From Clostridia bacterium (GTDB taxonomy: Bacteria; Bacillota; Clostridia; Christensenellales; Pumilibacteraceae): a stretch of DNA of 49,701 nt. This document shows positions 1 to 8,165 of the stretch, piece after piece. Where the stretch lies: NCBI GenBank assembly GCA_017623455.1, contig JAGAPA010000051.1, positions 1 through 49,701 of the forward strand, written 5' to 3'. Every line of letters starts with the position of its first letter. Positions within the stretch are counted from its first letter, which is position 1. The position numbers and the translations under genes were made by a program. A model generated the notes under the pieces. That model saw only the letters and a list, made by a program, of their open reading frames with translations. It did not search any database and was not told the origin of the DNA.

Positions 1-393
1 CCCACCTTTGAAGAGTACGGCTATAAGGTGTACGAGTGCGAGTGCGGACATCGGATAACCGAGATGGGCAACTTGCTTTTGGAACATAATTATGCCGATA
101 TGCTTAGCTATGACGAAACCTCGCATTGGTATGCGTGTACGGACGCAGGGTATGAGAGCTTGAAAAAGGGAGAGGCGGAGCATAACCACGTGTTTAAGAC
201 GGAAATTGCTCCCACCTTTGAAGAGTACGGCTATAAGGTGTACGAGTGCGAGTGCGGACATCGGATAACCGAGATGGGCAACTTGCTTTTGGAACATAAT
301 TATGCCGATATGCTTAGCTATGACGAAACTTCGCATTGGTATGCGTGTACGGACGAAGGATACGAGAGCTTGAAAAAGGATGAGGCGGAGCAT
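1..393 (+). repeat. Two tandem copies of a 210-bp coding repeat
   Basis: Bases 1-183 and 211-393 align without gaps and differ at only about six positions (for example 120/330, 146/356, 153/363). The period is 210 bp (70 codons), so copy number can change without shifting the frame. More copies may lie upstream of the window. Confidence 0.9.
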
Positions 394-2889
394 ACGGATA
401 GCAATGAGCGCATAATAAAAGGCGCTACGGATTCAGAGGCAGGGATAGCAGAATATGCTTGCTCGGATTGTGGTTGCGTGTATCAAAAACCTATATACGT
501 ATCGAGTGAAATTTTAACTTTTCCCACGGTAAGTGGAGAGGTATACGTCGGGCAAAAGCTTTCGGACGTGAGCATAAGCGGAGGGGAAGCGAGCGTGGAC
601 GGGAGCTTTGAGTGGGCAGATATTAATACTGTAATAACGGATAGCGGAAAGTATACCGCGATTTTCAGACCCACTCTTTCCGACGTGTTTGATAGTGTTG
701 AGTGCGAGATAGAAATAACAGCAACACAGCTTACGGTAACGGTAAACAGCGGAGAGGGCGGAAGCGCGAACTACGACGGGGTGGTAAACGTAAATTACGG
801 CTCGTCCCTTATCGTAGCCTATACTCCCGATATAGGTTATGACGTTGATATGCTCATAATAGACGGAAATGTGTTTACGGGTATTTGCGAATACGAGTTT
901 GAAAACATAAGAAGCAATAGGGTTATAGAGGCGACGTTTGTCGAGGTAATAGCGGAAGATAACGGCGGAGAGGAAAGCAATCTTCCCTACACCGTAACTT
1001 ACGTGTCCGGTACGCAAAATGCGTATACGATTAGTGGAAACACGGTTACGTTTACCGAAATAAGCGAGAAAACCGTATACGCGATATCGGGTGAGTTAGA
1101 CGGAAATATCGTGATTGACGTAGGAGATTCGTACAAGTTTGATTTAGAGCTGACCGGTTTTACTCTTACCTCGTCTACTATCAATCCAATAACCGTACTT
1201 AGTGGCGATGAAGTGTCCATAACCGCTAAAAACGGACATGAAAACTTTGTGTACGATAAGCGCGAGGCAATAGACGAAACGGATACCACGCTGTATTCGG
1301 CGAGCATATATTCGCTTGTGGATTTGGAGATTTGCGGAAAGGGCAAACTGGAAGTTGTGTCAGATAATAACAACGGTATTCATACCAAGGACGATTTGCA
1401 GGTTAAAAATCTTACGCTTTACGTTAAGTGCAAAGACAATGCCTTAAAGGGTAACGACAGCGTAGAAATTACAGAGGCAAACACTACTCTTATCGCTACC
1501 GCAGGCGACAGTATAAAGACAACGAACAGCCATATAAACGAAACGACTCTTAATCAGAAAGGAACTGTAAGCATTGCAGGCGGAACGCATAACCTTTACG
1601 CGGCGTGTGACGGAATAGACTGTGCGTATGACGTGAGTATTGCGGATGGAAGTACGTCTACCGTGATTAATATTTATACCGATAGATATTCAGAGTACTC
1701 GGAAGAAGTTACAGCTGTTAGCGAAAGCACGTATTACCTAAGATATACAAGCACGGCGTACAAGTATTCTGTTAAGTATTACAACAGCGATACTGACTAT
1801 TTGTGGGTTAACGTTAGTGACGATTACAAGACGGTAAGTAGCGGAAGAAACACGTATTACTACTATACGTTTGCTAAAAAATCGGAATATTCGCAGTTTG
1901 CGGTATACATGTACAGCTCTTCTCAAACTCAAGGACAAGACAGCGATTATTATGCTTGCTCGTCTTATAAAACGCTTAATGACAGCTATGATACCGTGGC
2001 TCTTTCCTACCGTAGCGGATCGCTTTCGGTAAGCTGGACGAATTACACAACCTCTTCTATGCCCGGCGGAATGGGCGGAGGAATGAGCGAAGGAAATTCC
2101 GATAAGGGAGATTATTCCACAAAGGGAATTAAGGCAAGTAATTCTATCAGTATTGCAGGCGGAACTGTTAATATTCAAGCTTATGACGACGCGATACACG
2201 CCAATAACGACGTAGCTTTAGAAAACGGAGAAGCTCCGCTTGGCAATGTTACTGTCAGCGGTGGAATTGTAACAGCGTATTCTCACGATGACGGCGTGCA
2301 TGCGGACGGAACGCTTTTAGTGTCGGGTGGAGCGCTTAGCGTAACAAAATCTTACGAGGGAATTGAAGGTGCGTTTATAATCATAAGCGGAGGCGCGGTA
2401 TCTGTGATATCCTCAGACGACGGATTTAACGGAACGAGCACAACGGGCGCGTCTATCACGATAAGCGGAGGAAACGTTTACGTGTACGCTACAGGCGATG
2501 GAATAGACAGTAATAGTACTACAAGCAAGGGTGCTATTGTGTTCAGCGGAGGCAATACCGTGGTTATTTGCAACTCTAACGGAAATGCTTCAATAGACTC
2601 AGACGGCGGATATAATCATACAGGCGGAAGAGTGCTTGCTCTTATGACCTCAGGAGGAATGACTAACGAAGCAACTAACGGCAATACGACGGGCAGAAAA
2701 ACCGCATCACTTTCGCTTACTGCAAATAATTACGCAACGGTTACGGTAGACTCAACTCTTACCGTGGCAGTAAAAATGCCATGTTCGCTTTCCGCTTTTG
2801 CCGTATATCTCGGCTCGTCGTCGGCAAGTATTTCGTCATCGTCTTCCGTAAGCGAAGCGGTTGATGCAAACGGCGTATACTTTTTTTAA
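1..2889 (+). CDS. Secreted carbohydrate-binding beta-helix protein (Cthe_2159-like), 5' truncated
   Basis: The frame is open from base 1, so the N terminus lies outside the window; a GTG at 28 is only an internal codon. Counting from base 1, residues 1-61 and 71-131 are two near-identical copies of a Cys/Tyr/Glu-rich module. Residues ~240-310 resemble the bacterial beta-repeats that contain GYDV-type turns. From ~335 to the end the protein is rich in SGG-V turns (ISGGNVYVYATGDGIDSN and similar), typical of the parallel beta-helix of the Cthe_2159 carbohydrate-binding domain family, interrupted by a Tyr/Ser-rich stretch and a Gly/Met-rich loop (GGMGGGM, ~690). Such proteins are surface or secreted polysaccharide binders, sometimes near CotH kinases; none is visible here. 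The end is not a sortase signal. The family call is from composition and motifs, not a search. Confidence 0.7.
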   Translation, partial: PTFEEYGYKVYECECGHRITEMGNLLLEHNYADMLSYDETSHWYACTDAGYESLKKGEAEHNHVFKTEIAPTFEEYGYKVYECECGHRITEMGNLLLEHNYADMLSYDETSHWYACTDEGYESLKKDEAEHTDSNERIIKGATDSEAGIAEYACSDCGCVYQKPIYVSSEILTFPTVSGEVYVGQKLSDVSISGGEASVDGSFEWADINTVITDSGKYTAIFRPTLSDVFDSVECEIEITATQLTVTVNSGEGGSANYDGVVNVNYGSSLIVAYTPDIGYDVDMLIIDGNVFTGICEYEFENIRSNRVIEATFVEVIAEDNGGEESNLPYTVTYVSGTQNAYTISGNTVTFTEISEKTVYAISGELDGNIVIDVGDSYKFDLELTGFTLTSSTINPITVLSGDEVSITAKNGHENFVYDKREAIDETDTTLYSASIYSLVDLEICGKGKLEVVSDNNNGIHTKDDLQVKNLTLYVKCKDNALKGNDSVEITEANTTLIATAGDSIKTTNSHINETTLNQKGTVSIAGGTHNLYAACDGIDCAYDVSIADGSTSTVINIYTDRYSEYSEEVTAVSESTYYLRYTSTAYKYSVKYYNSDTDYLWVNVSDDYKTVSSGRNTYYYYTFAKKSEYSQFAVYMYSSSQTQGQDSDYYACSSYKTLNDSYDTVALSYRSGSLSVSWTNYTTSSMPGGMGGGMSEGNSDKGDYSTKGIKASNSISIAGGTVNIQAYDDAIHANNDVALENGEAPLGNVTVSGGIVTAYSHDDGVHADGTLLVSGGALSVTKSYEGIEGAFIIISGGAVSVISSDDGFNGTSTTGASITISGGNVYVYATGDGIDSNSTTSKGAIVFSGGNTVVICNSNGNASIDSDGGYNHTGGRVLALMTSGGMTNEATNGNTTGRKTASLSLTANNYATVTVDSTLTVAVKMPCSLSAFAVYLGSSSASISSSSSVSEAVDANGVYFF

Positions 2890-2949
2890 GCGGTCATCGC
2901 GACGGCAGATCAAATAGTTTTTTTGACTTTCTCCATACTTCCTTTCATA

Positions 2950-2988
2950 CTTAAAGCCCTACGGATGTTTTGTCCGTGGGGCTTTAAG
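2950..2988. terminator. Hairpin between convergent genes
   Basis: CTTAAAGCCC pairs with GGGCTTTAAG, and an inner ACGGA/TCCGT arm closes a short loop. It lies between the stop at 2889 and the convergent AraC gene stop at 3033. There is no clear U tract, so termination efficiency is uncertain. Confidence 0.55.
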
Positions 2989-3032
2989 TTGCGGTTATTT
3001 AAATCGGCGAAGCAAAAACGCTATTGTTGCAT

Positions 3033-3848
3033 TTAGCACGGTACGTATGTGGAATTTCCGTGCGCTTGCGAGGTTTTCGTTGCGTTTTCCAAAGATTTTT
3101 CCACACGATAAAAGGTGGGAAGTGATGCAAATCCGCAGTCGAAAATAATTTGCGTTTTACTCTTTTGAGGATTGTTCTTAAGCTCTTCTTTATACTTTGA
3201 GTAGCGTATGAAATTAAGGTATGTTTTTAAGGGGATACCGATATATTGGTTAAACGTGCGCGAAAAGTAGCTGGGTGTATATCCAAAACGTGCGCTCAAA
3301 TCTTCTAAGGTTATGGGCTCGCAAAAGTGCGCGTCTATATATTCTAAAATATCCTGAACGAGCGATACGCTTTTGCTCTTGGGCTTAATTTTTTCCGTTT
3401 TGTAGTGTAGCGCAAATTCGCCGAAAAGCGCGGAGGTATAACCTCTTATAATAACGTCGTTTTTTTTGTCGCCTTCTTTTACCAGTGTTTCAATAATGGG
3501 TAAAAATTTAGCATTAAACTCTTTGTCGTCGAGTAAATACGGAAGAGTTCTGCCCTTGAAAATGGCTGAGATTTCGTCGGAGATAACGGTGGGAAAACCG
3601 AGAATGTGCGCGTTGTAATTTTCGATGGGAATTGCCTTATGCTTAAGATAACTGTCTACAAAAATAATATCGTCCTTGCTCGCTGTGAAAACTTTGTCTT
3701 CCAAATAAAAAGTAACGCTTCCCGATAGCACGTACGAAATTTCCATTGCTCTATGGAAGTGCAAAAAGTTTGTGCCATTGCCGTCAGTTATGCGGTATAG
3801 CGACGTGTTGTTATCTTTTTGCGCTTCGTAAAAGACGTTTTCTTGCAT
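3033..3848 (-). CDS. AraC-family transcriptional regulator (cupin + HTH)
   Basis: 271 aa. Residues ~20-90 form an AraC-type cupin sensor (FHRAMEISYVLSGSV, YLEDKVF). Residues ~168-262 hold the double helix-turn-helix: an ITLEDLSARFGYTPSYFSR first HTH and an IIFDCGFASLPTFYR second HTH. The start is the ATG after a strong GGAGGG. It is divergently transcribed from the oxidoreductase/BNR genes at 4283-6477, so it most likely controls them in response to a sugar; the ligand cannot be read from sequence. The C terminus continues about 20 residues past the second HTH with no recognisable motif. Confidence 0.88.
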   Translation of the reverse strand: MQENVFYEAQKDNNTSLYRITDGNGTNFLHFHRAMEISYVLSGSVTFYLEDKVFTASKDDIIFVDSYLKHKAIPIENYNAHILGFPTVISDEISAIFKGRTLPYLLDDKEFNAKFLPIIETLVKEGDKKNDVIIRGYTSALFGEFALHYKTEKIKPKSKSVSLVQDILEYIDAHFCEPITLEDLSARFGYTPSYFSRTFNQYIGIPLKTYLNFIRYSKYKEELKNNPQKSKTQIIFDCGFASLPTFYRVEKSLENATKTSQAHGNSTYVPC

Positions 3849-3874
3849 ATTCCCTCCTTCTGACTTTTTTATTT

Positions 3875-3903
3875 AGTTTAGGCTAAAAAGTAAAAATTGT
3901 CAA
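3875..3903 (-). promoter_or_regulatory. Sigma-A promoter of the AraC gene
   Basis: On the minus strand TTGACA, 17 bp, TAAACT; it ends about 27 bp upstream of the ATG. Confidence 0.6.
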
Positions 3904-3974
3904 GAAAATTCAATAAAATCCCTGTTTGCAGAGCAAAAAAGTAAAAAAATGAGAAAAAGCGATATTTAAATGAT

Positions 3975-4003
3975 AGAAGAAAAAGAGTTGATTGCTGTAT
4001 AAT
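3975..4003 (+). promoter_or_regulatory. Possible promoter for sugar locus 1
   Basis: A perfect TATAAT sits at 3998-4003, 60 bp before the first ORF of the operon; no good -35 is visible, which would suit an activator-dependent promoter under the divergent AraC protein (inference). Confidence 0.35.
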
Positions 4004-4062
4004 GATTAAAAACCGAGATAAGCGTCCGTAAGCATAGTTGATAGAACTTTTAGTATAAAGTT

Positions 4063-4281
4063 GTGGAAATTTACGATAGTCTTACAAAAAAGGTTATTGA
4101 CAATTCTAAAGTTTTGGAGTATACTAACCTTACAAAAGACGATATGACGCCCGTGTTCGACGCGCTTTCTTTAGAATTGGACGGATTGCGTGGAAATTAT
4201 GATTTTGCACCAAATAAAGATCAGGAAAAGCGTATTGAAGAGTATTTGTTAAACGGTGGTGAGATTTGGGGAGAAATATAA
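4063..4281 (+). CDS. Small hypothetical protein, 72 aa
   Basis: Not recognised. It starts with GTG and has no visible Shine-Dalgarno; an in-frame TAG lies 12 bp upstream, so no longer form is possible. The product is acidic and soluble (DDMTPVFDALSLELDGLRGN, then a Lys/Glu-rich helix). Its TAA ends one base before the ATG of the Gfo/Idh/MocA gene, and its last codons overlap that gene's ribosome binding site. This arrangement fits either translational coupling or a leader ORF. It may also be the remnant of a degraded gene. Confidence 0.4.
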   Translation: MEIYDSLTKKVIDNSKVLEYTNLTKDDMTPVFDALSLELDGLRGNYDFAPNKDQEKRIEEYLLNGGEIWGEI

Positions 4282-4282
4282 T

Positions 4283-5287
4283 ATGAAAAAATTGAGAATT
4301 GTTCAAATAGGATGCTTTGAATACGTTCACGCTTTTCACATAGCAAGAGGAGCGGCGGAGCTTGGCGATCTTTTTGAAATTATTGCGTTTGTAGAAGAAG
4401 ACGAAAATCGACGCAAGCCGTTTATTGACAGCGGACTTTTTAATGGAGTTCCTTTTCTTCCGTTAGAGCAGGCTTTGGAGCTAAAACCTGACGCCGTGTT
4501 TGTGGAAACAAGGGAAGAGGATTTGGTAAAATACGCAACGCTTGCTTTAGAGCGTGGCTTCCCCGTACACGTAGACAAGCCGGGCGGAGAGGATCATGAA
4601 GAGTTTTGCAGAATGTGTGATTTGGCAAAGCAAAAGAATTTACCGCTCAGCGTTGGGTATATGTATAGATATAATCCGTCAGTACTAAAGATAAAAGAGC
4701 TTGTAAAGCAAGGTAAGCTTGGAGAATTACTAAGCGTAGACGCGCATATGGGCGCTTGCTATACCGACAAAAAAATGAGAATACGTATTGCTGATTTTAA
4801 GGGTGGTATGACTTTTTATTTGGGCTGTCATCTTATTGATTTAGTAACCTATTTTTTAGGCTTTCCCGACAAGGTTATTCCGCTAAACGGAAAAAGCGGA
4901 GCAATGGACGTGGACTGCGTGGATACGGGATTCGTTGCGTTTGAGTACAAAAAGGCGACGTCGTTTATAAGAACGTCTGCTATTGAGGTAAACGCAGGGG
5001 GTCGCAGACAGCTTACGGTGAGCGGAACGGACGGCACCGTTTCGGTGCTTCCCTTAGAGCGTCCGTGCGGTAACGGATTTGACGAATGTGTGTACAAAAT
5101 AGCACTTGATAAATCTACTCCGTATAAGGATAACTCAACAACGTATACGAGTAATCCGTACAAACGCTACGAAGGATTGCTCAGAGCTTTTTATAGCGCA
5201 ATCGTGGATAAAACGCCTTTAGAGTACACTCCCGACTATGAAAAACGCTTGCACGAAACCGTACTGAAAGCGTGCGGTATAGAATAA
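4283..5287 (+). CDS. Gfo/Idh/MocA-family oxidoreductase
   Basis: 334 aa, near the family's usual size. The N-terminal Rossmann domain starts with RIVQIGCFEYVHAFH, and the sugar-dehydrogenase motif appears as HVDKPGG (usual form EKP, here DKP). The C-terminal domain carries GGMTFYLGCHLIDLVTYFLG, the usual catalytic His-containing helix with D at +3. An NAD(P)-linked oxidation or reduction of a sugar or cyclitol is expected; the substrate is unknown. I take ATG 4283, not the in-frame GTG at 4256, because GGGGAGA lies just before it. It is followed by the BNR protein at 5362, probably in one operon. Confidence 0.85.
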   Translation: MKKLRIVQIGCFEYVHAFHIARGAAELGDLFEIIAFVEEDENRRKPFIDSGLFNGVPFLPLEQALELKPDAVFVETREEDLVKYATLALERGFPVHVDKPGGEDHEEFCRMCDLAKQKNLPLSVGYMYRYNPSVLKIKELVKQGKLGELLSVDAHMGACYTDKKMRIRIADFKGGMTFYLGCHLIDLVTYFLGFPDKVIPLNGKSGAMDVDCVDTGFVAFEYKKATSFIRTSAIEVNAGGRRQLTVSGTDGTVSVLPLERPCGNGFDECVYKIALDKSTPYKDNSTTYTSNPYKRYEGLLRAFYSAIVDKTPLEYTPDYEKRLHETVLKACGIE

Positions 5288-5361
5288 TTCAGACAGTAAA
5301 GACAACGATAAATTTACAGTCCTGAAAATCGTTATCGCGATTTTTGTAAGGAGAAAGAAAA

Positions 5362-6477
5362 ATGAGAGAATTTAAGGCAAACAAAATTCCGGCTAAAATA
5401 CTTTTTAACCCCAAAGAACCGAGATTTGAAGAGAAGATTCGTAATTTTCAAGGCTGTCCGACTATTGCAATTTCCAAGAACGGCAGAATTTTTGCAGGCT
5501 GGTATAGCGGAGGAATATGCGAACCGCACATGGAAAATTACAATCTGTTAGTGTACAGCGACGACGAGGGAAAAACTTGGAGCAAGCCCGTGGTCGTTAT
5601 TGAGAGCAGTAAAGAAGATTTTATTCACGCGCTCGATATTCAAATTTGGATGGATAAGGACGGTAAACTGCACGTATGCTGGGTGCAGAACAACACTACG
5701 ATTGCGCCAAGTGAACTTCCTAAATTTGAAAAAGGTCAGCCCGGCGTAATTAAAGACGGGTACTTGTTTGATGACTTTGTGCATGCCGAGTGGGAAATGG
5801 TTTGCGAAAATCCCGATGCGGACGAGCTTGTTTTTTCTGAGCCGAGATGTTGGGGTAAGGGCTTTTTGAGATGTAAGCCCAACTATTTGCAAAACGGCGA
5901 TATACTGTTTTTCAATTACGGACAGACTGATGCGCGTTACGGCTATTCGATATCGCGTGACGGAGGGCAAACCTTTGAGTATTGCTATGGTCCCGAAAAG
6001 ATAGCAACCTATTTTGACGAGTGCATGGCATATCAGAAGCAGGACGGTGAGGTGCGAGCTTTTGCCCGTTGTTATCTTGGTAAAATCGCTGAGTTTTCAT
6101 CTTTTGATAACGGCAAAACTTGGACGGAAGCAAAGCTGTCGGATATAGTTTCATCCGATACTCGTTTCTACGTTGCAAGAACGCCGTCCGGTAGAGTTTT
6201 GCTTGTTAAAAACGATCACGAAAAACAGCGTAGTCACATGACGGCGTTGCTTTCAGAGGACGACGGAGTGACTTGGAAATACTCTATGCTTATCGACGAA
6301 AGGAACGAAATTTCTTATCCCGACGTTGATTTTTACGGCGATAAAATCTATCTTGTATACGATAGAGAGCGTAGTGGAAAGGACAGTGCGAAAGAGATTT
6401 TGTTCGCTTCTTTTACCGAAGACGATATAATAAAAGGAGTTCTTCCCACTCCCGTTCAAATTATCAGTAAACCGTAA
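5362..6477 (+). CDS. Sialidase-superfamily BNR/Asp-box protein
   Basis: 371 aa with at least four Asp-box motifs on successive blades of a six-bladed propeller: SDDEGKTW, SRDGGQTF, SFDNGKTW and SEDDGVTW. There is no signal peptide, so it should act in the cytosol. The FRIP motif of classical sialidases is missing (FQGCPTIAIS in its place), so exo-sialidase activity should not be assumed; many such proteins act on other glycans or oligosaccharide products. The start is supported by AAGGAGAAAG. It sits 74 bp after the Gfo/Idh/MocA gene and presumably belongs to the same pathway. Confidence 0.75.
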   Translation: MREFKANKIPAKILFNPKEPRFEEKIRNFQGCPTIAISKNGRIFAGWYSGGICEPHMENYNLLVYSDDEGKTWSKPVVVIESSKEDFIHALDIQIWMDKDGKLHVCWVQNNTTIAPSELPKFEKGQPGVIKDGYLFDDFVHAEWEMVCENPDADELVFSEPRCWGKGFLRCKPNYLQNGDILFFNYGQTDARYGYSISRDGGQTFEYCYGPEKIATYFDECMAYQKQDGEVRAFARCYLGKIAEFSSFDNGKTWTEAKLSDIVSSDTRFYVARTPSGRVLLVKNDHEKQRSHMTALLSEDDGVTWKYSMLIDERNEISYPDVDFYGDKIYLVYDRERSGKDSAKEILFASFTEDDIIKGVLPTPVQIISKP

Positions 6478-6516
6478 AATCTTAATACGTATATCGAAAA
6501 TTAGTACAAATCACGT

Positions 6517-6556
6517 AAAAAACCGCAATCTCAAAACGAGAGATTGCGGTTTTTTA
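6517..6556. terminator. Bidirectional intrinsic terminator
   Basis: AAAAAACCGCAATCT and AGATTGCGGTTTTTT form a long GC-rich stem with T runs on both strands, between convergent genes ending at 6477 and 6584. Confidence 0.9.
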
Positions 6557-6583
6557 AGGAGTTAGAAATATTATAAAACCAAA

Positions 6584-7813
6584 TTACAGACTAAGCTTAA
6601 GATCGCCCTCTTTTATCCAACCGAGTTTTCTGTAAAGCTCGCTGATAGCAAAGCAAATAATCGCAGGAGCAATCACGCACATGCCCAAAATAATAATGAG
6701 TACGAGCCACCATTCCATACCGCCTGCGGTCATGGAGGTAAACGTTTCGAAAACACCTACAAGACCTGCTGTTCCCATTCCGCTTCCGGCAGGTGTGCTC
6801 GTGATATGTAGAGCGCACGTAGCAATAGGTCCTAAGATTGCGCTCGCAATAACGGGCGGAGTCCACAAAAGCGGTTTTTTAACGAGATTGGGCATTTGAA
6901 GCATGCTTGTTCCCAAGCCTTGCGCAAGTAGACCGCCCCACTTGTTTTCCCTAAACGACATTACGGCAAAGCCTATCATCTGACAACAGCATCCGACAAC
7001 GGCAGCGCCTGCAACTATTCCGTCAAGCTGAAGCATAACGCCGATAGCCGCGGAAGAAATGGGGAGAGTGAGGAATACACCCATAAGAACGGCAACGAGA
7101 ACACCCATAAGGAAGGGTTGTTGCTGACCGGAAACTCTGATAATATCGGCAAGCCAGGTCATTACCTGAGATATGGGAGCGCCGAGCGCGATGGATACGA
7201 GTCCTCCCGTAAAGATAGTAACGAGCGGAGTAACGATTATATCCACCTTGGTCTTTCCGCTCACAAGCGAGCCGACTTCCAATGCAAAAAAGGAAGCTAC
7301 AAACGCGCAAAGCGGTTCGCCCACCATTCCGTACGTGATAGATACCGAGTTGTTGAGCATAAACTTGCCTGCAAACGAAGCTATCATTCCCACAACTCCT
7401 GCGGTAATGGAAACGAGCGGAGCTTTTTTGAGCTTGTAGCCCATTCCAAGTCCAATTCCCGCGCCCATCATAAATTTTGCGAACTTACCCACGATTTGAA
7501 TAAGCACACCCGGCTCACCCGGAATAAACGAGCCGATTTTTTCCACTATCGTTCCGATAATAAGCGTAGCAAACAAGCCGATTGCCATTCCTGACAGTCC
7601 GTCAATAAAGATATAAGACAAAACCTTTTTCACTTGCGCCCAAAATCCAAGCTTTTCCTCGTTGTTTTGAGGCGCGTTAGATTTTTGGATTTGCATTTCA
7701 AAGGGATTGCCGGCGTTCTTTTCTACGATCTTTGCTTCAGATTCGGGAGCAACGCTCGTGCCAACGTACGATGCAACTTTTTCTTCCATGTCCTGTTTTT
7801 CTTTTTCTTCCAT
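6584..7813 (-). CDS. PTS-type sugar transporter subunit IIC (PTS_EIIC_2-like)
   Basis: 409 aa. A charged, cytoplasmic N-terminal ~75 residues (MEEKEKQDMEEK...) precedes eight to ten hydrophobic segments rich in Gly (for example IFIDGLSGMAIGLFATLIIG and MMGAGIGLGMGYKLKKAPLV). This pattern fits the stand-alone PTS_EIIC_2 family, not classical fused EIIs. No IIA or IIB partner is in the window, so the transport mode is uncertain. The start is the ATG at 7813 after GGAGG; the longer open frame to 7900 runs through the promoter and is not coding. Confidence 0.72.
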   Translation of the reverse strand: MEEKEKQDMEEKVASYVGTSVAPESEAKIVEKNAGNPFEMQIQKSNAPQNNEEKLGFWAQVKKVLSYIFIDGLSGMAIGLFATLIIGTIVEKIGSFIPGEPGVLIQIVGKFAKFMMGAGIGLGMGYKLKKAPLVSITAGVVGMIASFAGKFMLNNSVSITYGMVGEPLCAFVASFFALEVGSLVSGKTKVDIIVTPLVTIFTGGLVSIALGAPISQVMTWLADIIRVSGQQQPFLMGVLVAVLMGVFLTLPISSAAIGVMLQLDGIVAGAAVVGCCCQMIGFAVMSFRENKWGGLLAQGLGTSMLQMPNLVKKPLLWTPPVIASAILGPIATCALHITSTPAGSGMGTAGLVGVFETFTSMTAGGMEWWLVLIIILGMCVIAPAIICFAISELYRKLGWIKEGDLKLSL

Positions 7814-7847
7814 AGTCAAACCTCCGAAAAAATAAGAATTTGTCGTT

Positions 7848-7876
7848 ATTATAAACCAAACTTTTCTCAATGTCAA
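7848..7876 (-). promoter_or_regulatory. Consensus sigma-A promoter of the IIC gene
   Basis: Minus strand TTGACA, 17 bp, TATAAT, about 35 bp before the ATG. Confidence 0.85.
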
Positions 7877-7920
7877 GTGTATTGATATGTGTATATACAT
7901 ATTGTTTGTTTTATTAAGAA

Positions 7921-8116
7921 GGCTCTGAACTTTGCAGGTAATAATTTAAATTATTATATTTAGAGCAAAAGTACTTACAAAACCTGTGTTATTGTTTTGC
8001 TAAATAACAATATTGGGAGTACGCCTGCGTACCGCCATTACAAGAACACTTGTCTTTCTTGTGTTTTTCTCGTCAAAACATAATAATATTTATCAACCAT
8101 TTGTTGTGACATAGCC
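7921..8116. mobile_element. MITE-like element A (196 bp)
   Basis: Its right end (ATCAACCATTTGTTGTGACATAGCC, here read as GGCTATGTCACAAC on the other strand) matches the right end of element B at 9233-9436. The left end starts GGCTCTG, as in element B. The interior carries no ORF and does not resemble B. Flanks no longer show a clean target duplication. It fills most of the gap between the IIC gene and lgt. Confidence 0.5.
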
Positions 8117-8165
8117 TAAAAAAAATTTACGCCGATATAATTTACCGACGTAAAAATTTTTATAG

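Noticed and set aside
7814-7900. N-terminal extension of the PTS IIC protein
   Set aside because: The extension is encoded by the promoter region (TTGACA-17-TATAAT) and precedes a proper GGAGG-ATG start at 7813.
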